Positions 13,201-24,000 of a stretch of DNA of 64,000 nucleotides are shown here, piece after piece (positions within the stretch are counted from its first letter, which is position 1; every line of letters starts with the position of its first letter). The position numbers and the translations under genes were made by a program. Under the pieces are notes generated by a model that saw only the letters and a program-made list of their open reading frames with translations, was not told where the DNA came from and did no database searches. The stretch comes from Morella rubra. Taxonomy: Eukaryota > Streptophyta > Magnoliopsida > Fagales > Myricaceae. Where the stretch lies: contig CM025852.1 in NCBI GenBank assembly GCA_003952965.2, positions 3,453,964 to 3,517,963 on the forward strand, read 5' to 3'.

Positions 13201-14013
13201 TTCAACTACTAAAGATCTAGATATCGGACATAGACTTCACTTTTCTATTTCCAAAAGTATTTCCCAGGCAATAAAACAACGTTACTATAAATGTATATTC
13301 TAACAGGCAAACTACCGAAAAAGAGTAACCGTTAAACAAAAAGAAGCAACCAAATAGAGTCCCCCGACAGAGTCCTCGTCTTTTTATTGCAACATACCCA
13401 TTTCCCCCCTTCAAACAATGATCAGTCACCGGACAAATTAAAAATCTTAACATGACATCATTGTTAATCCTAATCTGTATAGAGAGCAAGGTTAAAAAGG
13501 AACTGAATAAACTAACTAGCATACCTGTTAGCTTCTCCTTTCATCTTTTCTGAAAACTCATTGAATACACTAAAACGACGATTCCCCACCGAACCGTTCA
13601 TCGAAAGCAACTTTAAACTCGAACTCGAAGCCTGCCACAGATTAAAACATTTAGATAGAATTAGAGATACAAACAAAAACAAAGATATAAGGGTAATAGA
13701 AAAGTCCAAACCCTACAAATTTGAAACAGAACCAAACAAGTTTCTTCTTGTAGACGACTACAAAATGCCCGAATGTCCAGGAAATAACAAAAGCAATAAT
13801 CAAAACCCAAGGAATAAACAAACTGTGCCAGACGACTACCTGAGGTGAAGAACCAAAAAACCTCATGTTACAGGGGTTCTGTGAAAGATATGTTTTTGCA
13901 TGTGAAACAGTGGAGCTGAGAGGAGGGGCATCAGGGTTTTGAAAGTAGTATCTCTTCAATTGAAAGGACAAGTTTTTAAGTTTGGATTGGCGAATTCGCA
14001 CCAAATACGCCAT
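7292..14013 (-). CDS. TIM44: Mitochondrial import inner membrane translocase subunit TIM44, 515 aa
   Basis: In coding order the exons are 13840-14013, 13525-13631, 12790-12873, 12580-12655, 12180-12224, 11660-12073, 11475-11543, 10442-10506, 10251-10319, 10082-10154, 9829-9933, 8576-8647, 8407-8469 and 7292-7423. All phases join and give 515 residues. TIM44 anchors mtHsp70 at the TIM23 channel on the matrix side and so drives protein import. The N-terminus is rich in Arg and Ser with no acidic residue in its first 28 positions, as in a mitochondrial presequence. A Lys/Glu-rich helical, probably coiled region covers about residues 85-165. The Tim44 C-terminal domain covers about 345-510, with typical stretches such as [18 protein letters not shown] and [16 protein letters not shown] 14013 is the first Met of the frame. 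The gene is slightly longer than I remember for Arabidopsis TIM44-2 (about 470), mainly in the large sixth exon. Several introns carry repeats, listed separately. Confidence 0.93.
9216..9632. mobile_element. MITE-like inverted-repeat element inside a TIM44 intron
   Basis: The element starts GGCGATCTTTGGCTAG after TTA. It ends so that its reverse complement starts GGTGATGTTCGGTTGC, followed by TAA on the plus strand. The two ends match at about 11 of the first 14 positions. The interior is A-rich and contains degenerate ACAAACTCCAATAC-type repeats. It lies in the intron between TIM44 exons 9829-9933 and 8576-8647, away from both splice sites. The TTA/TAA borders suggest a Tourist/Harbinger-type MITE, but the two trinucleotides are mirror images rather than a strict direct duplication. 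Confidence 0.45.
10914..11184. repeat. 138 bp tandem duplication in a TIM44 intron
   Basis: Two adjacent units, 10914-11051 and 11052-11184, share TTAAGACAT..., GGTACAAGTTTA and CTGAAAATTCTAGTGAAGCA in the same order, diverging by substitutions and short gaps. The pair lies in the intron between exons 11475-11543 and 10442-10506. Confidence 0.8.
11240..11259. repeat. (GA)n microsatellite
   Basis: A short uninterrupted AG/GA tract just right of the 138 bp tandem duplication, inside a TIM44 intron. Confidence 0.9.
11547..11570 (-). repeat. A24 run acting as a T24 tract before a TIM44 splice acceptor
   Basis: On the gene strand this is a run of 24 T followed by TTAAG and then exon 11475-11543. 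It forms essentially the whole polypyrimidine tract of a 116 bp intron (11544-11659). Confidence 0.85.
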
Positions 14014-14592
14014 CCTTTTCACTTTCAGATGCAGATTATTGCATTATCTGCTGTCAAAATGCTTCCGAGTTTCGGAGAGAATAGTGTACGAGTACGTAAA
14101 CCCTAACCGACTGGCGTGGAAGAGATTGGTGAACAAGGAATGCTACTTGAATTTGGGCCGAGCCTAGTCCGCAAAAAAGATTACCACAATTCCAGACCGA
14201 TTCATTTGCTAATGGGCTCAACTTCGACAGTGCTTAAACCGATGGTGTTTCCAAAGCCCAATCTTAAATCCAAATCTTTTTCGGTTTGACACCGATCCTA
14301 TTATTCCTGGTCCATCTTTGGACCGGCCCTCGTATTTACTTCCTCGGTGACAGAAAGATCAATTAGGAGGCAGGAGCCTAGAACTTCAGGTTTATACCAT
14401 GCTAGTGTCCAGGTAAATTCAATTTGACCCTGCAAATCAAAAGTTTAAGCTATGTTCCTCAGAATTTAATGGCCTTATTTCCCCCCCAAATTCCAAAAAA
14501 AATGTGACCGCTAATGGTACTATAAACTTGGGCACCCCATGGGCTACATATAACGAGGAGCTGGAGCTTTTTAATTTAGGTAATGAGTGGTA

Positions 14593-14605
14593 CTATATAT
14601 ATATA

Positions 14606-14636
<31 letters not shown>

Positions 14637-14646
14637 AGAGAGAGAG
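14593..14646. repeat. Compound (TA)n-(GA)n microsatellite
   Basis: An imperfect TA tract runs into an interrupted GA tract upstream of the TIM44 start. Confidence 0.9.
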
Positions 14647-14987
14647 CTAATTTTCTTCGATTCCACTTCTATTTTAATTAAATTTAGCGGCGCTTTCTTT
14701 AGAGCGTTGTCACGCAGTTGTCCGCCTAAAAGAGCCACTCGCTCTAGAGTGTTGGCACACAAGATATCAAGCACGTCGAAATTCTCTTCAGTCGCTTTGA
14801 TATAAAAGTAACATTAAAAAGTAACAAAATCAAAACCAATTAACGTGTCAATTAATTTATTCCACTAGCATGTCTTAATTAAGCTTAATTATTTTCCTCA
14901 GAACAGCAAATAATTAACAAAGCTAGCTAGCGACAGCCCCAAAAAGAAAAAAAAGAAATGCAAAAAATGCACTTAAGTAAGATCGCA

Positions 14988-14990
<3 letters not shown>

Positions 14991-15021
<31 letters not shown>
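14991..15021. repeat. (TA)n microsatellite
   Basis: About 15 uninterrupted TA dinucleotides. Confidence 0.95.
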
Positions 15022-15023
<2 letters not shown>

Positions 15024-15600
15024 TAATGAAATTATAAAATAAAGCCGGGTTGGCCAGGGGTCGACGTCACTTATTGGCCCTCTGAAGTGCGAAAATGGCG
15101 CCACTGGAAACTGCATATACTCATATTTTCTTATTTGAAAGCCCTTTGGTTAATCCTCTGCATGAAGCCTGGGTACGGAATAAGCAGGAATATTGAGATC
15201 GAACCCAGAAATGGTCATCTGAACATTTCCCGAACCATGCCTTTTGGCTTTTGCAGCAGAAGACATAGAGATCAGATGTATACAATATTAGTACTACATA
15301 CTTCTAGGTCACATTAATTAGTACTTCAGAATAGTTAACAAATAAAAAAAGCAAATTAAGAAAAAGCAACACACTGCAGGTTGAACATAATTAAATGATG
15401 CCAAATATCATGAGCTAGGTACCAAGGATACGTTACGTACCATGCATGCATGATGCAAATCCTAATGCTTCGAACGTAAAGTACTATATAGACGAGTCTA
15501 ATACGTACGTACGTAGATATAAGTCAGGAGTCCATCGATGAGTTAAGGCTAGCTGATATTTAATTATGTTATAAATGTAATTTTTCTATATGTATATGTG

Positions 15601-15635
<35 letters not shown>
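15601..15635. repeat. (TA)n microsatellite
   Basis: A near-perfect TA tract with one break near its left end. Confidence 0.95.
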
Positions 15636-15639
<4 letters not shown>

Positions 15640-16538
15640 CTCCAAGTACTGTTGTTTGTCTTCTGCAATGGAGAAATTCTATTAGTATTGGTGTTACTTA
15701 TCCATTGGTGCGCATCTCGCCAACTTTAACAAGTTGCACCTCGAAGGAAGCAAATAGTCGATGAAAACCCTAATGCCTTTCACACTAACCAAAGGACGCC
15801 ATGGTTAATGAAAGGCACCTTTTTATTCGGAAAAGCAGCAGCATAAAACTACTCCAAAGTTGACAAAACATAAAGCAGGCAATGCGTATTGGGATAAAAA
15901 TATCATCTCTTCATGCGGTCGAATTAGGGACCACAGTACCGACCGTCAAATGATGATGATATTCTTTAAAATTTCTTTAGGAATTGTCTTAATCTCCAAA
16001 ACTAGGGACCCAACAAATGGTGGTACCTTATTTAATTGCTTTGTAGAGTTTTGGAACACAAAAGATCAACTTGTGCCCCATGGATAATTGACATTTCAGA
16101 TTAAACAAGAGCCACAGATCATGATTCAATCACTTGGTCTGATCAGCAGTCCCAAAAGGACAGAGAAATGCTAACTACTAGTTCTATATGTAACAGCCTA
16201 GCTAATTAATTATAATTATATCTATGAGAAATAGAATCAGCCCAGCAGAGGAAACAAATATGCGTATATTCTTGCATCAATCATGACCAGCATTTTCCAA
16301 GTATATATATGTCCTAAAGGTAACAAGCATGTTCTCACAATCAAGAAAAAGTTTCCAAAAATTACCAGCCATTAAAGTGATTAGGCTCATAAACTGTAAT
16401 CTAACCAAGTATAGCCTTATGTATGTATGAAGTATTTATCTGTACCTAAAGCAATTTATCTACCATCACCAATTCGCCAACCCTTGATGAGAACCAGCTT
16501 GTCTAGCCTTTCGAACCATCTGATTTATAAATTTGTTG

Positions 16539-19500
16539 TTATCCAGCCAAGTCGTGGAGTAGCTGCGCTCCCATCAAATTTCTGTATGGAAGATTCTGTC
16601 CCTCACCGTCCAGAAGCGAGTACTGAACCGGTTGGCATTCTTCCATTTGGTCTCTAGGGTAAAACAGAGAACTGTGTGAGGCAGGCGAGAAGGCTAAGCT
16701 CACCCCATTCCCACCATGCTGTTGCAACCCTAATGTCAACGACACTCCGCCGCCGTTGAAATTCTGATTAGCACTGTTATTAGCATAGGAAACCGTGCCA
16801 GCCGAGTGGTGGTTGTAAGATGAAAAGTCCAGTTCCATAGCCCCATATGTCTCAGTAACCCGCCCGAAACCGTGTTGCTGGTGCATCTGGTGGTTTTGGA
16901 GGGCTTTACTGGTTTTAGAGTCGTTTTTCTCTGGGGTAGCACTGATGATGGATGATAGGCACTCGGAGTCTATTCGGACAAGTTGGTCCTGGGTAGGTTT
17001 TTGATCCTCAAGGCGTGTCCCTGGCGGGTTTTGATTTTGCCGGCCATTGTCGTCAAGATCTGTAACCCCATCTGAGGAGCTCAAGGTGTTTTCTTGCTCT
17101 TTTGTCTCTTCCAAGTACATTTCTTCCACCATGGGCTTCCACAGCCTCACCCTTGCGTTAATGAACCAGTTGGATACCTGTTGAAACACTCGCGGCAACA
17201 AAAGGGAATTAGATTAATATATATGACGTACTTGTCAATTGGTAATACCGCTGTGGCTATGCATATTAAAGTATGGATCCTAAGAAGATATACCTTTTTG
17301 GCAATATATAAACTAAGTGATAAGAAAAATAAAACAAGTTTAGAAAGATGTGGACGTGCCTGGCTTCTTGACAGACCAGTTTGGCGGCCAAGATATGTTT
17401 ATCAACGTCGCTTGGTACCTGCAGAAGTTCCGCAAGAACATAGTGTCACTTTTGCTTATGGGGATTGCGAGGGTGAGGAGTGTGTGCTTGAGAGAGAGAG
17501 AGAGAGAGAGAGAGAGGCGTCCTATGAAATAGCACTAGACCGACATAAAAGTAACATAGAGCGAGCGAAGCAAATATCCAGAAAAAGTTAAAATCAGTGA
17601 TAGTAATATGACAAGGCAAAAATTGGAATCTGAATGTTGGTGGCTAGAAACTACCAAAAACCTCCTTTTTAGCAAGAAAAATTGCAGAGACGTTACGAAG
17701 AAACTAACAAAGCTATATAAAACAACTCCATGTATTGTCTTCTTTTTCTTCTTTCGTGAGAACGTCGATTCTCTTGTGAAATCGATTTTGTAATTTACCT
17801 ACTTCAAGACTCCAAAGTTGAGAAAGAGAAAAGAGGTAAGAGAGATTACGGGTGGAGAAAATGCTCAAAAAGCCATGCTCGGAGAACAGAAACGGATCGC
17901 TCGGGAAGGCCGCGTTGGGGTCTCCATGGATGGCTCTCCATCATGCTCATTTGCTGAAACGCCCTCTGTTGTCTCAGTGTTTGGTCAAGAATCCTAAGCC
18001 TTGGTGTTTCGCCTTTGGTTGTGCCTGGTGCAACAGTATCCTTTTCACCCATGGCTCTCTTGGTTGCGTGAATCTGGTCCACAATCCCATCTTTCAAACA
18101 TCTAAAATGCCTTGACATGGCTTTCGAAGCCAACGCGGAGTACACCATGGCTGCCCCATTGCCAGCCACGGCTTCGAATGATGACACCACGGCCTTCATT
18201 TGATTACAATAGTGCCTGTACCTTCTGTCCACCTTCAGAAGAAGAAAGAGAGAGCAGTGAAAGAAAGCTTCAAGATTTTTGCATGACATTTACAGCATAG
18301 AATATATTCCAGATAGTTAAAGAGTAATAAGATGAAAATAAGATGCCATGAAAGGGAATAGAGGTTTCTGAAAGTAAATGAATAAGCCCGAATTGTCAAG
18401 AGGCGGGCATTAATGAAAAGGCCCGCAGTAGCTTAATTAGTTCAAGAATCAAGTCCTAGAGACCACAATCCATCAACCACCCGGTAAAAGCTACAGCTTT
18501 GTTCGATACTAATCCACAAAAAAAGAAAAGAAAAAAATAAGAGATTTTTCCCCTCTATGTCCATATTTGAGGAATGAATGAAAAGTTGTGAGAAAAATGG
18601 CAAAAGTGAATGGATCTTTAATGGAGTAAAACAAGATCTGTAACATACATACCTCTTCCAGCATTGAAAGCAGTTTTGTTTTTCTCTTCTGCAATTCCAT
18701 GTAGTCAAGGGAGTAAAGAGCCTGCTTTCTGGAAGAACTAGGGCCATTCTCGTCTTCCCACCGCTTGGCCTTGTGGGACTTCTGCTTAAGCGGATCAGTT
18801 TGCTTTGTTCCGAGGCTACAGAACTCGTTCAGAAGCTCCTGTGCAGGGACCAAGTACTTTGAATTCCTGAGATGGAAGTGCCCTTGATGAAGATTTGGAG
18901 CTTTTCCCAAAAATCCATCTTGCATCATCTGCTGCTGTACTTGGACGTTTGATGATTTTCCATAAAACGCATCTGATCTAGAACTTGAAGCCATAAACCT
19001 CATATCATCTTGTTGGTCTTGATGGTGATGATTCGTATGTCTCAACTCAAAAGATTGTACCCCTATAGTTGAAGGATTGCTTGAACTAAGAGAGAGTGAA
19101 AGCCCTTGACTAGGCCTTTCATTTCCCTCGCAAGGAAACACACACCTCAAAGAAGAATCATCAACGAGCAATCTATTCTCTTGCCAGCCTCCAGAATCAT
19201 GTGCCCCGACTATTAGGTTCTCACTACTTGTTTCAGAAATCCCAGTTGTGAAATGAGGTTTATTGAACTCATCCTGATAGAAATCACTTGTGGATTCGTT
19301 AATCGTTTTTGAAGAGGAAGGACCAGGGTGGCTTTGAGACTTGCCAAAGAACCCTTTCCACATGATTGAGTTACCGTCGCTTTGTTGCTGTAGATTCTTT
19401 GAAAACCCTATCATCTCCATGCCTGTGGTCAAGTTGAAGATCTCTTGGTTGGCCTCGAAGCCTTGGATCTGGTTCACCAGATGAGTCTGAATGGTCGGGT

Positions 19501-19582
19501 TACTTGATGAAACATCCGAGTAACAAAACCCAGCTGAAGAAACCATGTTCCCGGATTTATCTTCACAGTGTTCTCGAGCCAT
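16539..19582 (-). CDS. BEL1: BEL1-like TALE homeodomain transcription factor, BEL1 orthologue
   Basis: In coding order the exons are 18653-19582, 17850-18232, 17360-17418 and 16539-17177. Exons 1, 2 and 4 are fully open (310, 127 and 213 codons). The product is a nuclear DNA-binding protein that pairs with KNOX factors; BEL1 sets ovule integument identity. Exon 1 begins [12 protein letters not shown] and carries the ZIBEL-type [12 protein letters not shown]. The SKY box ([18 protein letters not shown]) lies at about residues 240-257. The BELL domain spans the exon 1-2 junction, and the homeodomain begins at [11 protein letters not shown] (about residue 413) and continues through [15 protein letters not shown] in exon 4. 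The second ZIBEL motif VSLTLGLQ and the ending [18 protein letters not shown] closely match BEL1. Oddity: exon 3, normally 61 bp in this family, is 59 bp with two single-base gaps and a GC donor. As written, the frame leaves the homeodomain and stops early in exon 4. An assembly error is the likeliest cause. Confidence 0.9.
17490..17517. repeat. (GA)n microsatellite in a BEL1 intron
   Basis: A GA tract in the intron between BEL1 exons 2 and 3, about 70 bases from the exon 3 acceptor. On the gene strand it reads (CT)n and may add to the pyrimidine tract. Confidence 0.9.
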
Positions 19583-20139
19583 GAAATGCAAATTTTTAAC
19601 TGCGGTTTATATTACTTGCATGTAGCTTCAGATATCGGAAATGGGTATCGATTCTAGGATTACAATCCCAACAAGATCCACTCCTACAAAAGGAACCCAG
19701 AAACCTGTGTCAACCCATTGCTGAAGACCATCAAGCACAACAATCAAATTCTATGATGTCAAAAAAAAGTACCCTCTATGTTCATCCGATAAGAAGAAAA
19801 GAGGAGATGCTTCGTTTTGGTTTCTTATTTATTTGGAAACTACGGGATGAGAAAGAAAGGGAGGGAGATTACCGGGTATGGAACAGTAGACTATCAGGCT
19901 GTCGAGCAGAAGTGGAGGTATTTCTGTTGGTGGTGGACCTTGTTGGAAGGAACTGGCTAGGTGAAGGAAGGCGATGGGGAGCGGAAGCGTGGCCTCTTCT
20001 CAAGCTTCTTCTCTTAATAAGCCAACGCGGTATGCCATGAAAGCCAACCTCGGAAGAAAGATCAGATACATCTCGTCAGAAATAGAAGATCAGATAAGGG
20101 TGATGACGACCTCCGAGCCATGTTCATAATTTGATATAT

Positions 20140-20292
20140 GCCTCTCTCGTTCTCCCTCTCTCTCCTCTCTCGCTCTGATCATGACGATGACCTCCAAACT
20201 GCGTTCATTATTTGATATACCCTCTCTCTCCCTCTTTCTCTCTCTCTCTCTCTCGAGCTCAAGTGGGTCAATGCACCATGGTATAAATACAC
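20140..20292 (-). promoter_or_regulatory. Probable BEL1 core promoter with GA-rich leader
   Basis: On the gene strand TATTTATA (20282-20289) is followed within about 30 bases by a long GA tract (complement of the CT tract 20221-20254) and a second purine-rich block to about 20140. This is consistent with a TATA-type element and a transcription start near 20250, about 670 bases before the BEL1 ATG. GA tracts of this kind are known binding sites of plant BBR/BPC GAGA factors, which regulate ovule genes. The assignment to BEL1 is inference from position. A leader intron cannot be excluded. Confidence 0.35.
20221..20254. repeat. (CT)n microsatellite
   Basis: A CT tract with two CCTC/TTTC interruptions, in the inferred BEL1 leader. 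Confidence 0.9.
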
Positions 20293-20987
20293 CCAAAATG
20301 GACTTCTTTGAAAGAAAAACAAATAATCCCCTCAATTATTTCATAGCCAAGAATAAAAAAATGGTTATGATAATCTAGAAAAGAAAAGGCAATTCAAAAT
20401 AATATATAAAATTTATAAAAGACTTTAAATTTATTGGAACTCAGTAAACTGCATGCCCTACTTTACAAAGTACTGATGGAGGACCAGGAACAACGAAAAG
20501 TAATGATCGTCCTTTTCCTTGTACACAAACTACAAGCCGCCACATGCACTTGTTCTGTTTTGCTTAAATGGTTTGCATAACCTCCCATCATTCTTTTAAT
20601 AAATCCTAACAAAAGCCCAGAACAACTAGCAGTCTATTAAAAAAAAAAAAGAAATGGGGATTTTAGAGATCTTTGCAGGGAATGAATCCCAATAATTCGT
20701 TTCCTAAGTAGGAGTTGTTTCCAGGCTTTTTCAGATGGGTTTCAGTGAGGCTTCTGTAGGGAGTCTGGTGGGCCTGCTTATGCGTGTACTATTTCTTCTG
20801 AACCTAAAGTTTCAAGGCTCCTCTGAGACATGAGTTTTACAGAGAGAGTTTGAGTGAAAGAATAGATGCGCATTGGGTTGTACAAAATGTTCCCAAAATA
20901 AGGGACTCTGTGTGAGATGAGATGAGGTGGTCCAATGCTTCTCCATCTAATTCTCATTAATTGGTCTATTAAAGCACTCCACCCATC

Positions 20988-21008
20988 CTCTCTCTCTCTC
21001 TCTCTCTC
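20988..21008. repeat. (TC)n microsatellite
   Basis: An uninterrupted TC tract in the BEL1 upstream region. Confidence 0.9.
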
Positions 21009-24000
21009 CACATTGCATGGGACCGCAACTATTCTTTTTTATTTATGATGAAAATATGCAGATTCCACGCGCAGAATAGGCTGTTATCATCAATCACCAC
21101 AAACCTAATGTCCCATTGTTATTTTAGACCTAATTTAGTTTAAAAATGCTCTCAAATTTTTAATATTTCTCATTGGTTAATGGGTCTATTCTGATTCTTT
21201 GGAAGAAAAAAGTTTACCCTTTTGTTAGATGGATTGAAATATAAAAGCACATAAGAAATTTTTTTTGAATGTCAAAATCCAATATTAAATATTGCAGAAG
21301 TTTGAGTAATAAGAAGAAATGAAATTTGACCATTTATCTAAAACTTTGAAATTCCATTCGTTTATGATCCGCCATTTCTGATCTGATACAAAACTAAATT
21401 ATCAATTTTATTAAAAGTTTAGTTGGAGATGAATTTAATTATTTAATGTGTATGGTAATTAATTAACATGCCATTTTTATATTAGTGTTAATCCGTGATC
21501 ACCCAATTTGATTTGAGGCCTCATATCCTTCCGAAAACGTTTTTGTTTCACTTTCGTTTTTTTGTTAATCATTTTCAGGAACATTTAGAAATACCTCTTC
21601 ATTCCTCCCGTCAAACCAGCAAAGTACCGTACGTCCACCATCGAAACAAAGGTGATCCACACGCCCCAAGTAAAGAGAGTGTGGCTTTAGGAACCCATTG
21701 TGGAGGCTTAATTTTTGTCCGCTAAAAGCAGGTGGTCCTATATCAGGAGCTTTCTCCGCCGCTTGCCATTTGGTCCTCTCGCCCTATGCCCTACACCATG
21801 CTGACGATGTTTTCCTCTTTGGCTTTCCCTGCTTGGACTTTCTTAGAGTGGAGTAGGGGGACAGTACGCACTCCTGCGCATATTAGCAACTCCTGATCAG
21901 TCCTATATATAACTTTCTGTCAAAGAGAGACAAAGTTACTTTCAACCCCTTTGCCTTACGTGACTTTCCAGTGGCACCCTCAAAAGACGCGGGGGAGGGA
22001 GGAGAAAGACCCTTTTGAGCTCTCTGATTGCCCATTAACAGCGCTGTAGTCGGTACACTTTTTGAGGGGAGTTGAAACTTGTAACTAAGGGTTGTAGGCT
22101 AGAGAGGGTGGTCCTCTTCCTTAATCTGTTTGCATGGACCATTCTAAATGGGCTGGCTAATGGAGAAACTGTATCAGAGACTCAGAGTGTCTGTGCACCT
22201 AGGCAATCTATGCAGCTTTTTTGGTGGGGATCCAAGAGGGTTTTCATGGACCAAGCTAGAGATTAAGTGGGAGTAATTTGAGATGCAAAGTATGTCATGA
22301 ATCGAGTGAGTGGTTAAAATTATGGTTGGGGCCCGAGGATTGGTGGAGTATGGTATATGCCATTATGGCTGGGGGTCCACTGAAAATTATGTACTTTAAG
22401 GGTGTACGGAGCTGATGTACTGTGCTAGGTCTATGCTGCGTTGCATTTAGCATTCTCTGGCTCGTTTCCCGGGATTATGGTTTGTTAGGAAGCCAGGCAA
22501 GCTATGAAGCTGATCAAGCTCGAGTACTTTTGAATTCAGATACGAGTTTTGTTTGAGCTTGCATGTCCCCCAGAATAATAAAGACGATAATCATGAATGC
22601 AATTGCTGGAACTTTGATGAGATTCATATGCCTTCTCTATCTTTGGAATTGCAGATCAACTGAAAGCTCATGGTCTGCAGAACTGATGACCTCACCCTTT
22701 TGTCCTTCCTGCTGACTTGAGCTATTCACGGGATCGAGCTAGCTATTTTGAACTTATATCAAGGGATAGGTTTAGGGGGTTACAGGTTCGTTTCTGTTTG
22801 TTTTCGTTGTGAAAAGTACTGTGAAACATAAGAAGCCAGCACAGGCAAATTGTGCCCTACGAGGGGCTGGCTTGGGCCCTTGTCACAATATATATTGGCA
22901 GTGATTGACATATGCCTTTAGCGGTACAACTTGCCAATACTCCAACCTCATAAAGTATTCTATAGGTGGAAGGAAAATGTTAGGGTCTTCTAAATGTGTG
23001 ATTGTTACTTGGGATAATTTTCCACCGCAAGTTGAAATTTTGCTTTCCTGCCAAGGAAAGTGTGGGATGGCAATGAGGTGTCGTGGAACAGAGGCTGCCG
23101 AACAAAGATTAGACCCTCAACAACCTAATATTAAATTGCCCTCGCCATTATTATTTTGACCTTAATGCCTGGCCACCAATGATTTGGTGTTAAACAATTG
23201 TCCTCCTTGTCCCTATCTTTCCCCAGTTATCCTTCGACGCAGTTGGGTTGTATGGCGGCTGCATGAATTGTGCCTTGCTTCCTTCTTCATTAGCAGCCTC
23301 TAAAAAGCGAGGACAATGGCTCAAATGACGTTAATAATTAGCATTATTGTCGCTATTAGCCTAATTTTTCACGTTAAGTAGTTTAGTCTGATCCCCACCT
23401 GTTCTGGTCCATCATGCAGTCAGCTTATGAGCTAAAGTATGAAACTTCCAATTCCATGCTTTCTTCTTTAACAATCTCTCTCATCTTCTTCTTTTTCTTC
23501 GTGGGATCAGTGTGGCTAAAATATTGGACAAGCGTGCTTCTAATACAACACAATTAAGACAACCCACATGAAGTGTTTTTCTGGGGGCCACCATGATGTG
23601 AATTATGCAGTCCAAAATATGAGCTAAAATTGGCCATTTTTGTTCCCATAGCTGTTATAAAAAATTTGTTTCTTTTGGCCGCATCAAAATCTTCACCTAT
23701 TTTTGTGCTTGAAATATGGACTGTCATGATCTCGTTGGTGCTTTCTTAGTAAGAAACCAATTCCAGTACTAGTCATCCCATCAAAACAACGGGTCTTGAT
23801 CAAAGTGTTAAGCAATATCATGTCTCCGTACAAGTCTCGAGGGCAGTTAAGAGACAAAAAGAGAAGCTTACCCCTTCTTAAAAAATGTAGGTGAAAGTGA
23901 AAGTATGGACCTGCAGATATTATCCCTCAAATATATAGAAGTTGTTTTCTGGAACTAAATATTAATATTCCATCTGCTTCCATTTTTAGTAAATTAGCTA

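Larger units (their letters stand above)
14014..16538. other. Intergenic space between TIM44 start and BEL1 3' end
   Basis: This 2.5 kb holds the TIM44 promoter side and the BEL1 3' side. No other gene is recognised. It contains TA/GA microsatellites at 14593-14646, 14991-15021 and 15601-15635. The frames present are short and without domains. The few hundred bases right of 14013 probably contain the TIM44 leader; no clear TATA box could be fixed. Confidence 0.5.

Noticed and set aside
17350-17532. Plus-strand frame [13 protein letters not shown]... over BEL1 exon 3
   Set aside because: It is the antisense of the homeodomain exon and runs into the GA microsatellite.
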